A model generated the notes under the pieces. The model was not told the DNA's origin. It did no database searches and saw nothing but the letters and a program-made list of their open reading frames with translations. From assembly GCF_048572895.1 (NCBI RefSeq), contig NZ_CP183878.1, positions 1,984,001 through 2,048,000 on the forward strand: a stretch of 64,000 nucleotides of DNA. The letters run 5' to 3'. A program made the position numbers and the translations under genes. The stretch comes from Psychrobacillus sp048572895 (GTDB lineage: Bacteria; Bacillota; Bacilli; Bacillales_A; Planococcaceae). The stretch's first letter is position 1. Each line of letters begins with the position of its first letter. Of the stretch, positions 1 to 8,418 are shown one piece after another.

Positions 1-49
1 AAATCTATTCATTGTTCTTGCTCCTTCCTGATTAACTAGAATATTCTTA

Positions 50-127
50 TTCAACTAACCTGCTTACTTTAGTTCAATAAGAAAAAATGCTTTACTCCTT
101 CTTGAAGTAAAGCACCCGTTAGTTGAA
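50..127 (-). repeat. attC-like cassette repeat 1 (short form)
   Basis: Plus-strand left arm TTCAACTAACCTGC, then TTAGTTCAATAAG, a central hairpin GCTTTACT/AGTAAAGC and right arm CACCCGTTAGTTGAA. The outer arms TTCAACTAAC and GTTAGTTGAA are perfect reverse complements. It lies just after the stop codon of the minus-strand gene at 137. Confidence 0.9.
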
Positions 128-136
128 GAGATGCAG

Positions 137-676
137 CTACTCTAATAACTCTTTTGAATAAATTATTGTAGCTTTATTTTTATTAGGTACATCAATTAAG
201 GCAACTTCTTTTATCTTTCCATAAATGTTGCTATTACTTATTGAACAGTAATTAAATGCTTCAGATAATTTTTTTGGAGACAACCTATTAGCTAAAGTAC
301 AATGTGGTATCCAATTATCAGGTAAATACAATGAATTAGGGTCATCATTGAACTGTTTAAGATATTTATGATGATTAGAATGAAATTCCATCAATTCACG
401 GGTAACAGTTGGTGAGAAAAATAATGCACCTGAATTCAAAAATGAGCCAATCGAATTAAACGTTATATCTATAGTTGGCTTATCATTATAAAATTCATCC
501 ATTTGTTTAATAAACTCAGTTTTGTTTATATCGTTATAACTTGCTAAAGTAATGTGCGGTCTTCTATTTTCTACTTCATATGCATACGAAGAAATCGACT
601 TTTCTTTTAACTCTTTCCAAATATCCTTAATAACTTGTTCTGTCTTTTCATCAAATATTGCAATTAATCCATACAT
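137..676 (-). CDS. 2H phosphoesterase / 2'-5' RNA ligase-like protein
   Basis: 179 aa. Two HxT motifs, HITL at residues 41-44 and HCTL at 125-128, are the paired catalytic motifs of the 2H phosphoesterase superfamily (LigT/cyclic phosphodiesterase type), which open 2',3'-cyclic phosphates or handle 2'-5' phosphodiester bonds in RNA or nucleotides; the substrate here cannot be told. No signal peptide, so cytoplasmic. It is the only gene between repeats 1 and 2 and is preceded by a GGGGGG-type ribosome binding site. A second, divergent family member lies at 13626 in the opposite orientation. Confidence 0.85.
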   Translation of the reverse strand: MYGLIAIFDEKTEQVIKDIWKELKEKSISSYAYEVENRRPHITLASYNDINKTEFIKQMDEFYNDKPTIDITFNSIGSFLNSGALFFSPTVTRELMEFHSNHHKYLKQFNDDPNSLYLPDNWIPHCTLANRLSPKKLSEAFNYCSISNSNIYGKIKEVALIDVPNKNKATIIYSKELLE

Positions 677-705
677 ACTTTACCCCCCTTTTAATCCTTT
701 TCTTG

Positions 706-774
706 TTCAACTAAACTGCCCGTTAGTAAAAAAGGCTCTACTCCTTATTGAAGTAAAGCACCACGTTAGTGCAA
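706..774 (-). repeat. attC-like cassette repeat 2 (short form, shortened left half)
   Basis: Left arm TTCAACTAAACTGC is followed directly by CCGTTAG, so the inner TTTAGTTCAATAAG block is shortened. The central hairpin is intact (TCTACT/AGTAAAG) and the right box reads CCACGTTAGTGCAA. Confidence 0.8.
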
Positions 775-807
775 TAAGGAATTTAACTTTTATTAGCTGA
801 TTTCAAG

Positions 808-1347
808 TTAAACTTTGCTTGATTTATACTCTTCAACATATTCTTCTTGATCCAGTACTTCAATTACATTAGACCAATGCAAAACTGTACCTACGAAATC
901 TCTTATATCCAATCCTTTCATTTCATATGTAGCTTCGTCATTTACAGTTCCTGTAGCATCTTCAATGAATGTTACTTTATAGCCTCTGTCATAGGCTGAT
1001 ATTGCAGTAAATTGGCAACAAAACTCAGTATTAAACCCTGTTATAAATAGATGATCCACACCCATTTGTTCTAACTTTTCATTAAGTTCTGTCTGAAAAA
1101 AAGCACTTGGTGTCTTCTTTTCAATTACAATATCAGCATATTCTTTTAAAGAAGGATGCAATTCTGAGCTTGGCAATTCTTTATTAAAAGGACTCGTTTG
1201 TTCATCATCTAGATTTCTTATAAATATTACGGATTCCTCATTTTCTTTAAAATCTTGAATAATACTTTCTATTCTATTCAGTTCTTGCTGAAAATCTTTA
1301 AATTCTACAATTACATTTTGTACATCAATTACTAATAATGCTTTCAT
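808..1347 (-). CDS. Isochorismatase-like cysteine hydrolase
   Basis: 179 aa. The N-terminal LLVIDVQN carries the catalytic Asp (D8), a Lys sits in EKKTPSAF (about 77-78), and the nucleophilic Cys follows GFNTEFC (C110). This Asp-Lys-Cys triad defines the isochorismatase/nicotinamidase-like cysteine hydrolases. The length is normal for the family and no signal peptide is seen. The substrate is not predictable; relatives cleave amides or ureas. It is a single-gene unit between repeats 2 and 3. The stretch between its start and repeat 3 (about 1384-1432) recurs near 18.85 kb without the gene. Confidence 0.85.
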   Translation of the reverse strand: MKALLVIDVQNVIVEFKDFQQELNRIESIIQDFKENEESVIFIRNLDDEQTSPFNKELPSSELHPSLKEYADIVIEKKTPSAFFQTELNEKLEQMGVDHLFITGFNTEFCCQFTAISAYDRGYKVTFIEDATGTVNDEATYEMKGLDIRDFVGTVLHWSNVIEVLDQEEYVEEYKSSKV

Positions 1348-1432
1348 ATCTACACCACCTGTTTAATTTAATCGCCCTACGATAATTAACATATATTTAC
1401 TTATTCAACACAATCATAAAAACACCTTCCTG

Positions 1433-1510
1433 TTCAACTAAACTGCTGCTGAAGTTCACTAAGAAAAAAGGCTTTACTCCATCTTGAAGTAAAGCACCTC
1501 GTTAGTTCAC
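1433..1510 (-). repeat. attC-like cassette repeat 3 (short form)
   Basis: Left arm TTCAACTAAACTGC, hairpin GCTTTACT/AGTAAAGC and right box CCTCGTTAGTTCAC. The TAA stop of the gene ending at 1502 lies inside the GTTAG box. Confidence 0.85.
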
Positions 1511-2095
1511 ATAAAGGTATGTTTCCAGTTCTTTAACCTTGTTCCCGTCTAATTGGTGCGTGAACCCGAATGTTTCGCCTATTCCGTCGTGATTTATTAC
1601 AATGTCGATATCGTGAAGTAGTTCGGTGAAATAGTTGAAACTCTGTTTTAAGTCGTCATTAAACCTTGGTCTATCAGATTCTAGCGTGTCCTGTCTCGAT
1701 AAAACATACTCAAGATGTCCCATCCAAGTTTGAAGCATCTGCAAATTATCAAAGTCTTTTTGAAGGTCGTCACCTTGAATCCGAAAATATTTCATTTCGT
1801 TTCTGAGGCGTCTTGCCCTCGGGTAATATTCTTTCACGTCGGTTGTTTTGACAATATCTTCAGCGTGATAGGCAATCCAAGCTTCCAACGTTGGTTCAAT
1901 TCCATACTCGTTGAAGCCTTCAGGAGTTGAAACATCCTTCCACGCCTTCGGGTCGTTGACTTCGGCTTCTGTTTTTACTTGTTCAACTTTCGTATCTTCT
2001 GTTTTAGCTTGTTCAACCTTCGTTTCTTCCTTCGTACACCCTGTTAATAATCCACTTACCAATAATCCTGTAAATGCTAATTTTATTAGCTTCAT
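1502..2095 (-). CDS. Predicted lipoprotein of unknown function
   Basis: 197 aa with a lipoprotein signal peptide: Lys at positions 2 and 5, a hydrophobic core, and the lipobox LTGC with the lipidated Cys at residue 20. Directly after it come two or three near-repeats of the type EETKVEQ(A/V)KTE, a charged linker; the remainder is soluble and probably helical. I do not recognise the family. Base composition is a little more GC-rich than its neighbours. The stop codon is formed by the GTTAG box of repeat 3, so the last codon abuts the cassette boundary. Confidence 0.75.
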   Translation of the reverse strand: MKLIKLAFTGLLVSGLLTGCTKEETKVEQAKTEDTKVEQVKTEAEVNDPKAWKDVSTPEGFNEYGIEPTLEAWIAYHAEDIVKTTDVKEYYPRARRLRNEMKYFRIQGDDLQKDFDNLQMLQTWMGHLEYVLSRQDTLESDRPRFNDDLKQSFNYFTELLHDIDIVINHDGIGETFGFTHQLDGNKVKELETYLYVN

Positions 2096-2182
2096 TATTC
2101 TCCCCCACTGTAATTGAAAATCCTTATACTTGAAATCATCTATTAATATTTATATTTTACCATAAAAATCCCAATTATTTTC

Positions 2183-2257
2183 TTCAACTAACCTGCGCCG
2201 TTAGTTCAATAAAAAAATGCTTTACCCCTTCTTGAAGTAAAGCACCCGTTAGCTATA
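2183..2257 (-). repeat. attC-like cassette repeat 4 (short form)
   Basis: Left arm TTCAACTAACCTGC, then CGTTAGTTCAAT, hairpin GCTTTACC/AGTAAAGC and right box CACCCGTTAGC. Confidence 0.85.
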
Positions 2258-2265
2258 ACGAAAAC

Positions 2266-2937
2266 TTAGATGTTTCCAACAATTAACCCAAAATTGAACA
2301 ACAAAGTATGTAATAGATTCCAAATCTTAAGAAGAATAAAAGGTGATAGATTCCAAATGATATGAAGAATAATAGGTACTGACAATCTATTGGTAAGGTA
2401 ATAACTATAAGAAAAGACGATTGATATCCAAAACAGGTGCGGAAAACTAACTATAGAGAAATGCCAACTAGAGAAAAGGATAGAGGTTAAAATAATACTT
2501 CTTAAAATATTAAATTTCTTCGAAAAGACGTGAAGTATAATCCTTCTGAATACTAACTCCTCTACTAATGGTCCTAAAAGAACTATTGGAATAATCATAA
2601 AAGGTGAAGAATTTATATCATTAGTCGTATTAATTTCATTTGGCGTTCCAAAAAAAGATTTTACAAGTGTAATAATTTTTATTCCAGCAAAAGCCATAAA
2701 AAAACTCATGCAAATCACTGATATAGTTTTTTTAACTGAGGATTTATCTTTTTCAAATACTTTTACTTTTAAATCTTCTTTCAAAAGATAAGTAATCATA
2801 ATCAAAAGTAAAGGAAATATTATGTAACTTAATACCTCAAGTAACCGGTTATCAATATTGAAAATATAAACCATTAAATCTAATAAGAGCAGTGAACAAA
2901 AATAAATCAATAATGCATATCTAAAGTTTTGTTTCAC
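2266..2937 (-). CDS. CPBP family intramembrane metalloprotease
   Basis: 223 aa, strongly hydrophobic, with about six to seven membrane segments. The CPBP (Abi/CAAX-type) signature is complete: E126-E127 in VEELVFRR, a second-motif His at about 159 (SSWHFS) and His/Asn at about 192/196 (HIIWN). These residues form the glutamate/histidine active site of Rce1-like intramembrane proteases. In Gram-positive bacteria such proteins often act in bacteriocin self-immunity, but nothing here shows a peptide partner. Single gene between repeats 4 and 5. Confidence 0.85.
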   Translation of the reverse strand: MKQNFRYALLIYFCSLLLLDLMVYIFNIDNRLLEVLSYIIFPLLLIMITYLLKEDLKVKVFEKDKSSVKKTISVICMSFFMAFAGIKIITLVKSFFGTPNEINTTNDINSSPFMIIPIVLLGPLVEELVFRRIILHVFSKKFNILRSIILTSILFSSWHFSIVSFPHLFWISIVFSYSYYLTNRLSVPIILHIIWNLSPFILLKIWNLLHTLLFNFGLIVGNI

Positions 2938-2972
2938 TTTATCGCCCCATACTTTATTAGTTTAAGATTTTT

Positions 2973-3033
2973 TTCTTGAACTATGCTCCAACATAGTTGA
3001 ACAAAAATTTAACCACTTTTCCCGTTATTAAGC
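2973..3033 (-). repeat. attC-like cassette repeat 5 (decayed)
   Basis: Recognisable only by TTGAACTA on the left, ATAGTTGAACAA in the middle and CCCGTTATTAAG on the right; the central hairpin is lost. It occupies the expected place between two genes. Confidence 0.45.
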
Positions 3034-4145
3034 GTAGGAATGTAGTCCTGCAATTACCAAGTTAACAAAATCTTGATTGAAGACAATAATACCAAATCCT
3101 CCTATTGCCATCCAAGCACTCTTTTCCCCAATCCAGTTTCTACCGATTCGAAGATGTAGGAATGTAGCGTAGAAAAGGAATGTTATCAAAGCCCATACCT
3201 CTTTGGGGTCCCACCCCCAAAATCTTCCCCAAGCAATAAGTGCCCAAATCATTGCGAAAATTAATCCACCGAGAGCAAATAAAGGAAATCCAATAACAAC
3301 CGCTCGATACGTAATCTCATCCATCAAATCAATATTTACTTTATTTGTAAGTGGTTTTAAGAGCGAAATAATTCTTTTGCGTGTAACAAGACGAATCATC
3401 AAATAAAGTACAGTTCCTATTAAAAATGACCAAAGAATAGTATTTAATTTTTTGGCATTTACCCATAGAGGAACGTCAGTAAGTCCTTCTTGTTCCCAAA
3501 TTAAATTTGAAGGAACTACTATTTAAGGTATATTATATTCTAAAGTTTCCTGTATTGAGTTACTATCTTCAAACGTAATCGTTTTTTTGTAATTGATAGA
3601 ACTAAAGATACCTGTAATTATAATAAACCCAAAATACTGTAACTAAAAAGTACATAACTAATTCTAAAAAGAACGCTCGTAGACTTTTTTCCCCCAGACC
3701 AATAACTTTTAAGAGATAGATTATACCGGTAACAAAAGAAATAGACAATACGGCACTTGAAAATGCTACAGTTAGCACATGAATAGTTAACCATTCGCTT
3801 TGCAAAGCTGGAATTAAAGGTGTTACATCACTCGAAAATGTATTTGCAAAACCTAAAGTCAATAGAACGACCGGTAGAGTCAAAAGACCAATGATGGTTT
3901 GGCGATATAAATAAAACAAAATAAGAAAACTTGCGATAAGCATTATGCCGAAGAACGTCATAAATTCATATAAGTTACTCACTGGGGGATGTCCAATTAA
4001 ATACCACCTAGAAATAAAATAGAAAATTTGAAATATAAAGCCTATCGCTGTCAATATTATTCCTGTTAAAGTAAAAACTTTGAATTTAGAATTTAATAGA
4101 TAAACCAAAGGGTAATATAGCAATTAGCAGATAGATATAAAGCAT
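3028..4145 (-). pseudogene. Broken cytochrome c biogenesis gene (ResC/CcsB-like)
   Basis: Two adjacent reading frames together cover nearly a whole ResC/CcsB protein. The N-terminal part (to about 3602) contains GHPPVSNLYEF and LIPALQSEWLTIHV; the C-terminal part (3402-3028) contains the tryptophan-rich haem-handling motif WGRFWGWDPKEVWALI and ends in GLHSYA, as in Bacillus ResC. The halves are separated by a frameshift near 3605-3625 and an in-frame TAA near 3525. The start is also out of frame: an ATG at 4145 opens a frame that stops near 4090. ResC is a core haem-exporter subunit normally next to resA/resB, so this lone copy in the array is a displaced, dead gene. Confidence 0.85.
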
Positions 4146-4365
4146 TGCTACTTAGTGTCATTAAAGTAGTGGAAGACAATAGAACAACACTTTTTAATTA
4201 TTTTAAATATATAATCTATTCATAGTGTACCTAATTATAACAATCTCGATTAAAAATGGAAACTAACATCTGGATATGCTTGTTATTACAATTTACGGAT
4301 GCTAATTTGTTCTTTGGTTCTGTACTTTTAAAGCTATTTTTCGAACCTTTAAATAAAATCGCTTC

Positions 4366-4497
4366 TTCAACTAAACTGCGTCATTAGTTTAAGTGTAACA
4401 TTTCACAATGCTTATCTGGGATCAATTTAATGTTTTTGACATAGAAATAGACCATCAAAACGATGGCCAGATTTTGCTAAAGCACCCGTTAGCTTAA
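4366..4497 (-). repeat. attC-like cassette repeat 6 (long form)
   Basis: Left arm TTCAACTAAACTGC and right box AAGCACCCGTTAGC match the short form, but the middle carries TTTAAGTGTAACATTTCACA and a different hairpin, GACCATC/GATGGCC. The 220 bp between this repeat and the resC remnant hold no gene I can see. Confidence 0.85.
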
Positions 4498-4505
4498 TAA
4501 GCATT

Positions 4506-5318
4506 TTAAGTATTAGATAGACTTTCATTTTCAAATTCAACTTCCTGATTGCAATACTCAACATAAAGTAATTTCATTGCTTCAATGATTATTTCGTCTG
4601 CTAATTTTTCTTTATATCGATTTGGTAACTCCTTTGCCCCCAAAACAAATAATAATGGGTTTTTGGAAAACTCACCCATTATCCCAATATCAACTACTAC
4701 ATTATCTAATCCTCCAGTCATATGATTTAAGAAATGGCTTGGTATTCCTTCTATATCACCTCGTTGCCTGACTAAACCATTAATAACTGGAATCCATAAA
4801 TTAGGATTAGTTTTGTATCCTTGATGTATTAATTGTAAAAGTTCTAACATCTCACTCAATTCTCCAATGTTGTCCAAGTCTCTTGGATTTTGAGTAATAT
4901 TTATGCTTTTAAAATATGTTTTTATTCTATTGTTAATCCTTTCCCATCCACCACAAAATTGAACAATTCTCTCTGTCACAAAGCTATCGTGACAGGCTAT
5001 CATAACTTCCACCGCATCTTGGAGTGCCAAGTTTTCTCTACTTTGAAAGTGAGGTTACACTTCGTTACTATCCTCTTCTGGATTTAAAATTACATCATCA
5101 ACTATGTCAGTCCATTTATAGTGTCTTTCTTCAACCAATTTTGCGATACAAAAGGCAATAGCAACTTTTGCCGCAGAAGCAAGAGGTACTAATAGCCCTT
5201 TATTTGATGATAAAACTATATCCTGTTTTACTTGAGAATAAATAATAATTCCCACTTCACCTGACTTTAGTTCCTCTAATTTTTCAAGAACTTTCTCCAT
5301 TTCCGAACCCCACTTCAC
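4506..5318 (-). pseudogene. Class A beta-lactamase-like serine hydrolase interrupted by an in-frame stop
   Basis: One continuous frame of about 270 codons broken by a single TAA at 5055-5057, after NPEEDSNEV. Upstream is an N-terminal half with the SxxK nucleophile motif (SAAK in LASAAKVAIAF). Downstream are a region resembling the SDN loop (ACHDSF) and a KTG-like strand (HMTGGLDNVVVDIG). The order and spacing fit the penicillin-binding/beta-lactamase fold, although the motifs are not canonical and antibiotic hydrolysis is not implied. No signal peptide is visible. Translation could only give an 87-residue N-terminal piece. Confidence 0.7.
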
Positions 5319-5364
5319 AGTATTTTTCTATTCACTACTTGTTCTCTCTGTAAACTTGTCCTTG

Positions 5365-5494
5365 TTCAACTAAACTGCGGCTTTAGTTTAAGTGTAACAT
5401 TTCACAATGCATATCTGAGAACAACTTAATGTTTTGGACATAAAAATAGACCATCGAAATGATGGCCATATTTTGCTAAAGCACCCGTTAGTAA
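5365..5494 (-). repeat. attC-like cassette repeat 7 (long form)
   Basis: Nearly identical to repeat 6 across its whole length, including the hairpin GACCATCGAAATGATGGCC. The right box reads CACCCGTTAGTAAAA. Confidence 0.85.
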
Positions 5495-5499
5495 AAAAA

Positions 5500-6021
5500 T
5501 TAATTCGAAAAAGTTTCCCCTTTATCCAAGTTCAAAGTGTGATTGTTAATTATAATAATATGGTTATTTTCCCATTCCACATCAACCTTGTGCATAGGGT
5601 CTTCGTAATAAATCCTCTTTTTAAACCAAAGGGGACCATTTACAATTCCTTCTACACTAATGGAGGTAGCCGCCCCACCGTTTAATGTGTAAAAGTCGAC
5701 GATTATTTTAGAGTCAGGTGATTGTGCTGTTTCAATGGGTTCTCTCGCAAATGTATTTACCGCTACCCCTAATAGAAAAATTGCCGAAAGGGGGAATCCA
5801 ATTAGCACCGTAAGCCAACTTCTCCATCTCGCTCGCCTACTACTTTTGTCTTTAAATCCAATAATACCCGTAACGAAAGCAATAACAGTGAGTAACCATA
5901 AAGTTAAAGCAGGTGGTGCCACTTGCCAAGTTCGGTAATATGACGCATATAACGATTGTAATGAAAGCACTAATAATAACAAACATAAAATGAATGACCA
6001 CAAATTATATTTTCTTTCCAC
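5500..6021 (-). CDS. DUF5412-like membrane-anchored protein
   Basis: 173 aa. Three hydrophobic segments lie in the N-terminal two thirds (about 8-28, 38-55 and 70-90), followed by an extracytoplasmic C-terminal domain with PDSKIIVDFYTLNGGAAT and a terminal VEWENNHIIIINNHTLNL strand. That pattern (S-PD-K-I, a Gly-Gly turn, W-N-N-x-I-x-I-N) is the DUF5412 family common in Bacillus; the function is unknown. A second, shorter and broken member lies at 46376-46741. The start ATG lies 7-8 bases after a GGGAGG ribosome binding site. Confidence 0.7.
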   Translation of the reverse strand: MERKYNLWSFILCLLLLVLSLQSLYASYYRTWQVAPPALTLWLLTVIAFVTGIIGFKDKSSRRARWRSWLTVLIGFPLSAIFLLGVAVNTFAREPIETAQSPDSKIIVDFYTLNGGAATSISVEGIVNGPLWFKKRIYYEDPMHKVDVEWENNHIIIINNHTLNLDKGETFSN

Positions 6022-6071
6022 TTAATTACCTCCCTATTAGAAGTTCTGGTGTTCCCCCAAAAATTTTCTTA

Positions 6072-6147
6072 TTGAACTAACCTGCCCCTTTAATTGAATA
6101 AGAAAAAGGCTTTACTCCTTCTTGAAGTAAAGCACCCGTTAGTTTAA
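6072..6147 (-). repeat. attC-like cassette repeat 8 (short form)
   Basis: Left arm TTGAACTAACCTGC, TTTAATTGAATAAG, hairpin GCTTTACT/AGTAAAGC and right box CACCCGTTAGTTTA. About 90 bp without a gene follow before the stop at 6238. Confidence 0.85.
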
Positions 6148-6237
6148 GTGCAATGCTTCACATTAAACAGATAAAATTGCATAATCTGAGAGAAGCTATC
6201 GTTTAATTTCGAAAGGTAAATAGTTCATAATCGTCAC

Positions 6238-6621
6238 CTATATTCTATTAGCATAAACAATCATTGTTAAAGGTATTGTAGTAACCATAATGCAGAATAA
6301 AACAATTAAAACTTGATTAGCTGTTAATACAAAAGGTCCTAAGGAGCCTGTCAGTAGAATTAATAACGTCATTGCACTGAATAATACAAAATAATTTATA
6401 CTCATGCTTTTACCCATAATTTTTTTTGAACGTTCATCTTTTGGGAATAAATGTGGCGATAAATAAGCCATCATTAGAGAACTAGTACCTAGAAATAATG
6501 TCATAATGCCTTCTGGAAATGTATTATGCATTAAATAAGGGTAGTTTATATAAATACTTAACGGGACCATTACTATACCTAAAAATAAATAAGTAATTTG
6601 GTTTTCACGTGCTTTTTTCAT
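6238..6621 (-). CDS. Four-helix membrane protein paired with an XRE regulator
   Basis: 127 aa from the ATG beginning MKKAREN, chosen because it overlaps the end of the upstream regulator gene; a longer in-frame start at 6651 lies inside that gene. Four hydrophobic segments sit in two pairs separated by a charged loop (HLFPKDERSKKIMGK). The pairing of a small XRE regulator with a four-helix membrane protein is common in Bacilli (DUF2178-like), with the regulator controlling the pair. Function unknown. This is one of the few two-gene cassettes in the array. Confidence 0.7.
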   Translation of the reverse strand: MKKARENQITYLFLGIVMVPLSIYINYPYLMHNTFPEGIMTLFLGTSSLMMAYLSPHLFPKDERSKKIMGKSMSINYFVLFSAMTLLILLTGSLGPFVLTANQVLIVLFCIMVTTIPLTMIVYANRI

Positions 6622-6823
6622 TATGAATCTCCCCCTCGTATATAAAAACATCTTCGATTCTGCATTTGAATACTATCGCTAATTTAAAAGCAAGTGTAAT
6701 TGAAGGATTATATTTTTCTTTTTCTAGCGAAATGATTGTTTGCCTTGAAACCTCTAACATTTCGGCTAATTGGTCCTGAGTCAAATTATGTTTTGCTCTT
6801 AACAACTTAATATTGTTTTTCAT
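6605..6823 (-). CDS. XRE-family (Cro/CI-type) transcriptional regulator
   Basis: 72 aa, essentially one helix-turn-helix domain: LTQDQLAEMLEVSRQTIISLE forms the HTH, followed by the YNPSITLAFKLA helix typical of small YozG-like regulators. It binds DNA as a dimer. Just upstream is a perfect 12+12 bp palindrome (6858-6883) likely to be its own operator. Its 3' end overlaps the membrane protein gene by 17 bases, so the two are co-transcribed and probably translationally coupled. Confidence 0.88.
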   Translation of the reverse strand: MKNNIKLLRAKHNLTQDQLAEMLEVSRQTIISLEKEKYNPSITLAFKLAIVFKCRIEDVFIYEGEIHNEKST

Positions 6824-6857
6824 TCGCTTACCACCCTATTGGTAAAGTTAACTTCAC

Positions 6858-6883
6858 TTTAAGTAAAGTGTACTTTACTTAAA
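6858..6883. promoter_or_regulatory. Palindromic operator upstream of the XRE gene
   Basis: TTTAAGTAAAGT and ACTTTACTTAAA are perfect inverted 12-mers around a central GT. It begins 35 bases before the regulator's start codon. A partial copy (TTAACTTCACTTTAAG) sits next to it. Position and symmetry suggest autoregulation; no -35/-10 call is made. Confidence 0.6.
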
Positions 6884-7007
6884 TATCAAAAGTCAAGCGT
6901 ACTTTATAGTTATATAAGTACGCTGCAACATCGACCTGTTGTTTAACTAATCGACTATCGAGATAATCTTTCTTTTGGCTAATATCCAAATTTATTTACA
7001 TTTCTAA

Positions 7008-7137
7008 TTAAACTAACCTGCCGCTTTAGTTTAAGTGTAACATTTCACAATGCATATCTGAGAATCAACTTAGTGTTTTGAAGATAAAAATTGACCATCA
7101 AAATGGCCATATTTTGCCGAAGCACCCGTTAGTTGAA
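7008..7137 (-). repeat. attC-like cassette repeat 9 (long form)
   Basis: Left arm TTAAACTAACCTGC; the inner part matches repeats 6 and 7 with a slightly shortened hairpin (GACCATCAAAATGGCC); right box CACCCGTTAGTTGAA. Confidence 0.85.
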
Positions 7138-7149
7138 TAATAATTCAAT

Positions 7150-7407
7150 TTAATTATTCATAATGCCTTCAACCGCAGAGAATAAAATGTATAACGAAGT
7201 GCATAAAATGAAGATACCCCACAATAAACTCTTAGTTCTTTTATATTCTCGTAACCCCATTATAAGTAACGTTATACTCAGAAGTATTAACATCAAAGGT
7301 AGTAAGTTGTAGTTTTCCGTAACCTTACCATAAATACCAATTAACATAACAAGGATTGCAAAAATCATTTGAAATAACATTAAAATATCAAACTTTTTTT
7401 CTTTCAT
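7150..7407 (-). CDS. Small membrane protein, DUF3953-like
   Basis: 85 aa with three predicted membrane helices (about 9-26, 33-50 and 58-78) and Lys/Arg-rich loops (REYKRTKS). Size and helix pattern resemble DUF3953 proteins of Bacillus, a family without known function; that assignment is from memory of the pattern and not certain. Single gene between repeats 9 and 10, with a GGGAGG ribosome binding site upstream. Confidence 0.6.
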   Translation of the reverse strand: MKEKKFDILMLFQMIFAILVMLIGIYGKVTENYNLLPLMLILLSITLLIMGLREYKRTKSLLWGIFILCTSLYILFSAVEGIMNN

Positions 7408-7455
7408 TTATTTATACCTCCCACTGATAATCTGTCACCTTCAAAAGATACCTAA

Positions 7456-7533
7456 TTAAACTAAACTGCTTCTTTAGTTCTATAAGAAAAAAACGCTCTA
7501 CTCCTTCTTGAAGTAAAGCACCCGTTAGCTTAA
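7456..7533 (-). repeat. attC-like cassette repeat 10 (short form)
   Basis: Left arm TTAAACTAAACTGC, TTTAGTTCTATAAG, hairpin GCTCTACT/AGTAAAGC, right box CACCCGTTAGC. The gene ends six bases further on. Confidence 0.85.
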
Positions 7534-7538
7534 TAAGG

Positions 7539-7709
7539 TTATCTGCTATTGTTAGTAAAACACCCCACTGCCGAAAACAATAAGCCAGCAAATGAAATTC
7601 CTAGACCAATCTTTGTTCCGTACGAATAACCATCCCCAGTTGAACTAAATGCAATTATCACTGCAATGCCTAAAAGTATAGTTGCAATGCCAAAAAGAAC
7701 ACTTTTCAT
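7539..7709 (-). CDS. Small two-helix membrane protein
   Basis: 56 aa, beginning MKSVLFGIATILLG and ending GCFTNNSR. Two hydrophobic helices flank a polar loop (SSTGDGYSYGTK). An ideal ribosome binding site, GAGGAGGT, lies six bases before the ATG. It is the only frame in the unit between repeats 10 and 11, which argues strongly that it is a real gene despite its size. Function unknown. Confidence 0.7.
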   Translation of the reverse strand: MKSVLFGIATILLGIAVIIAFSSTGDGYSYGTKIGLGISFAGLLFSAVGCFTNNSR

Positions 7710-7758
7710 ATACTACCTCCTCAACAGAGGCTCTTTTTTTAATTTGATAAAATCAATA

Positions 7759-7835
7759 TTCAACAAACCTGCATCTTTAGTTCAATAAGAAAAAATGCTT
7801 TACCCCTTCTTGAAGTAAAGCACCCGTTAGTTTAA
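7759..7835 (-). repeat. attC-like cassette repeat 11 (short form)
   Basis: Left arm TTCAACAAACCTGC, TTTAGTTCAATAAG, hairpin GCTTTACC/AGTAAAGC, right box CACCCGTTAGTTTA. Confidence 0.85.
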
Positions 7836-7847
7836 GTAGAACTTAAC

Positions 7848-8324
7848 TCAATCAAAGTTATTTTGTACAAGGTCATTTAAAATCTTCAATTTACTTTCGT
7901 CTTTATTATTTTTTGTTCTTCGATACCCATCTAATAAAGACTTATTGTAAACTTTAAGGTAATCAGCAATTGAGAGTGTGTAATACATTGCACCATTATC
8001 TTCATTTTTCTTAAATTTTTTATAATCCACATCTGCAAAGGGTTTCAAATCCTCAATAAAAGCAAATCCAATCTTAATCTTACCTTTATTAAATTCATGC
8101 TCATGTAAATCAACCATTTCATATCCTAACTGTTCAATTACCGATTTAAGCATGGTCCATTTCTCTTCTAAGAAGATTAAAGGAACAAGAATATCAATGT
8201 CTTGTGGAGAGAATTTAACTCCAGTTACTTTTTCTAGTCCTAATGAACCGTATAAAACAGGAATAATATCTAACTCTTTATTCAGTGCGTTAGCAATATT
8301 GAAAAATTGATCATTTAAAGACAT
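7848..8324 (-). CDS. Nucleotidyltransferase-fold protein
   Basis: 158 aa. The N-terminal half has LYGSLGLEKV followed by DIDILVP, the GS-x(n)-DxD arrangement of the polymerase-beta nucleotidyltransferase superfamily; a third acidic residue may be the Asp in PFADVDYKKF. Such proteins include minimal nucleotidyltransferases of resistance and toxin-antitoxin systems. The substrate is unknown and no helical partner domain is present. Single gene in its unit, with an AAGGAGG ribosome binding site upstream of the ATG. No recognisable repeat separates it from the next gene at 8419, only a weak hairpin near 8360-8385. Confidence 0.7.
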   Translation of the reverse strand: MSLNDQFFNIANALNKELDIIPVLYGSLGLEKVTGVKFSPQDIDILVPLIFLEEKWTMLKSVIEQLGYEMVDLHEHEFNKGKIKIGFAFIEDLKPFADVDYKKFKKNEDNGAMYYTLSIADYLKVYNKSLLDGYRRTKNNKDESKLKILNDLVQNNFD

Positions 8325-8418
8325 TACTTCCTCCTTAAATAGCCCATAATTTGAATAAGAAAGCAGATGTTGTTACATCTCCTTTCTTTGTCTATTTTAC
8401 TCTGAGATGTGTTCTAAA

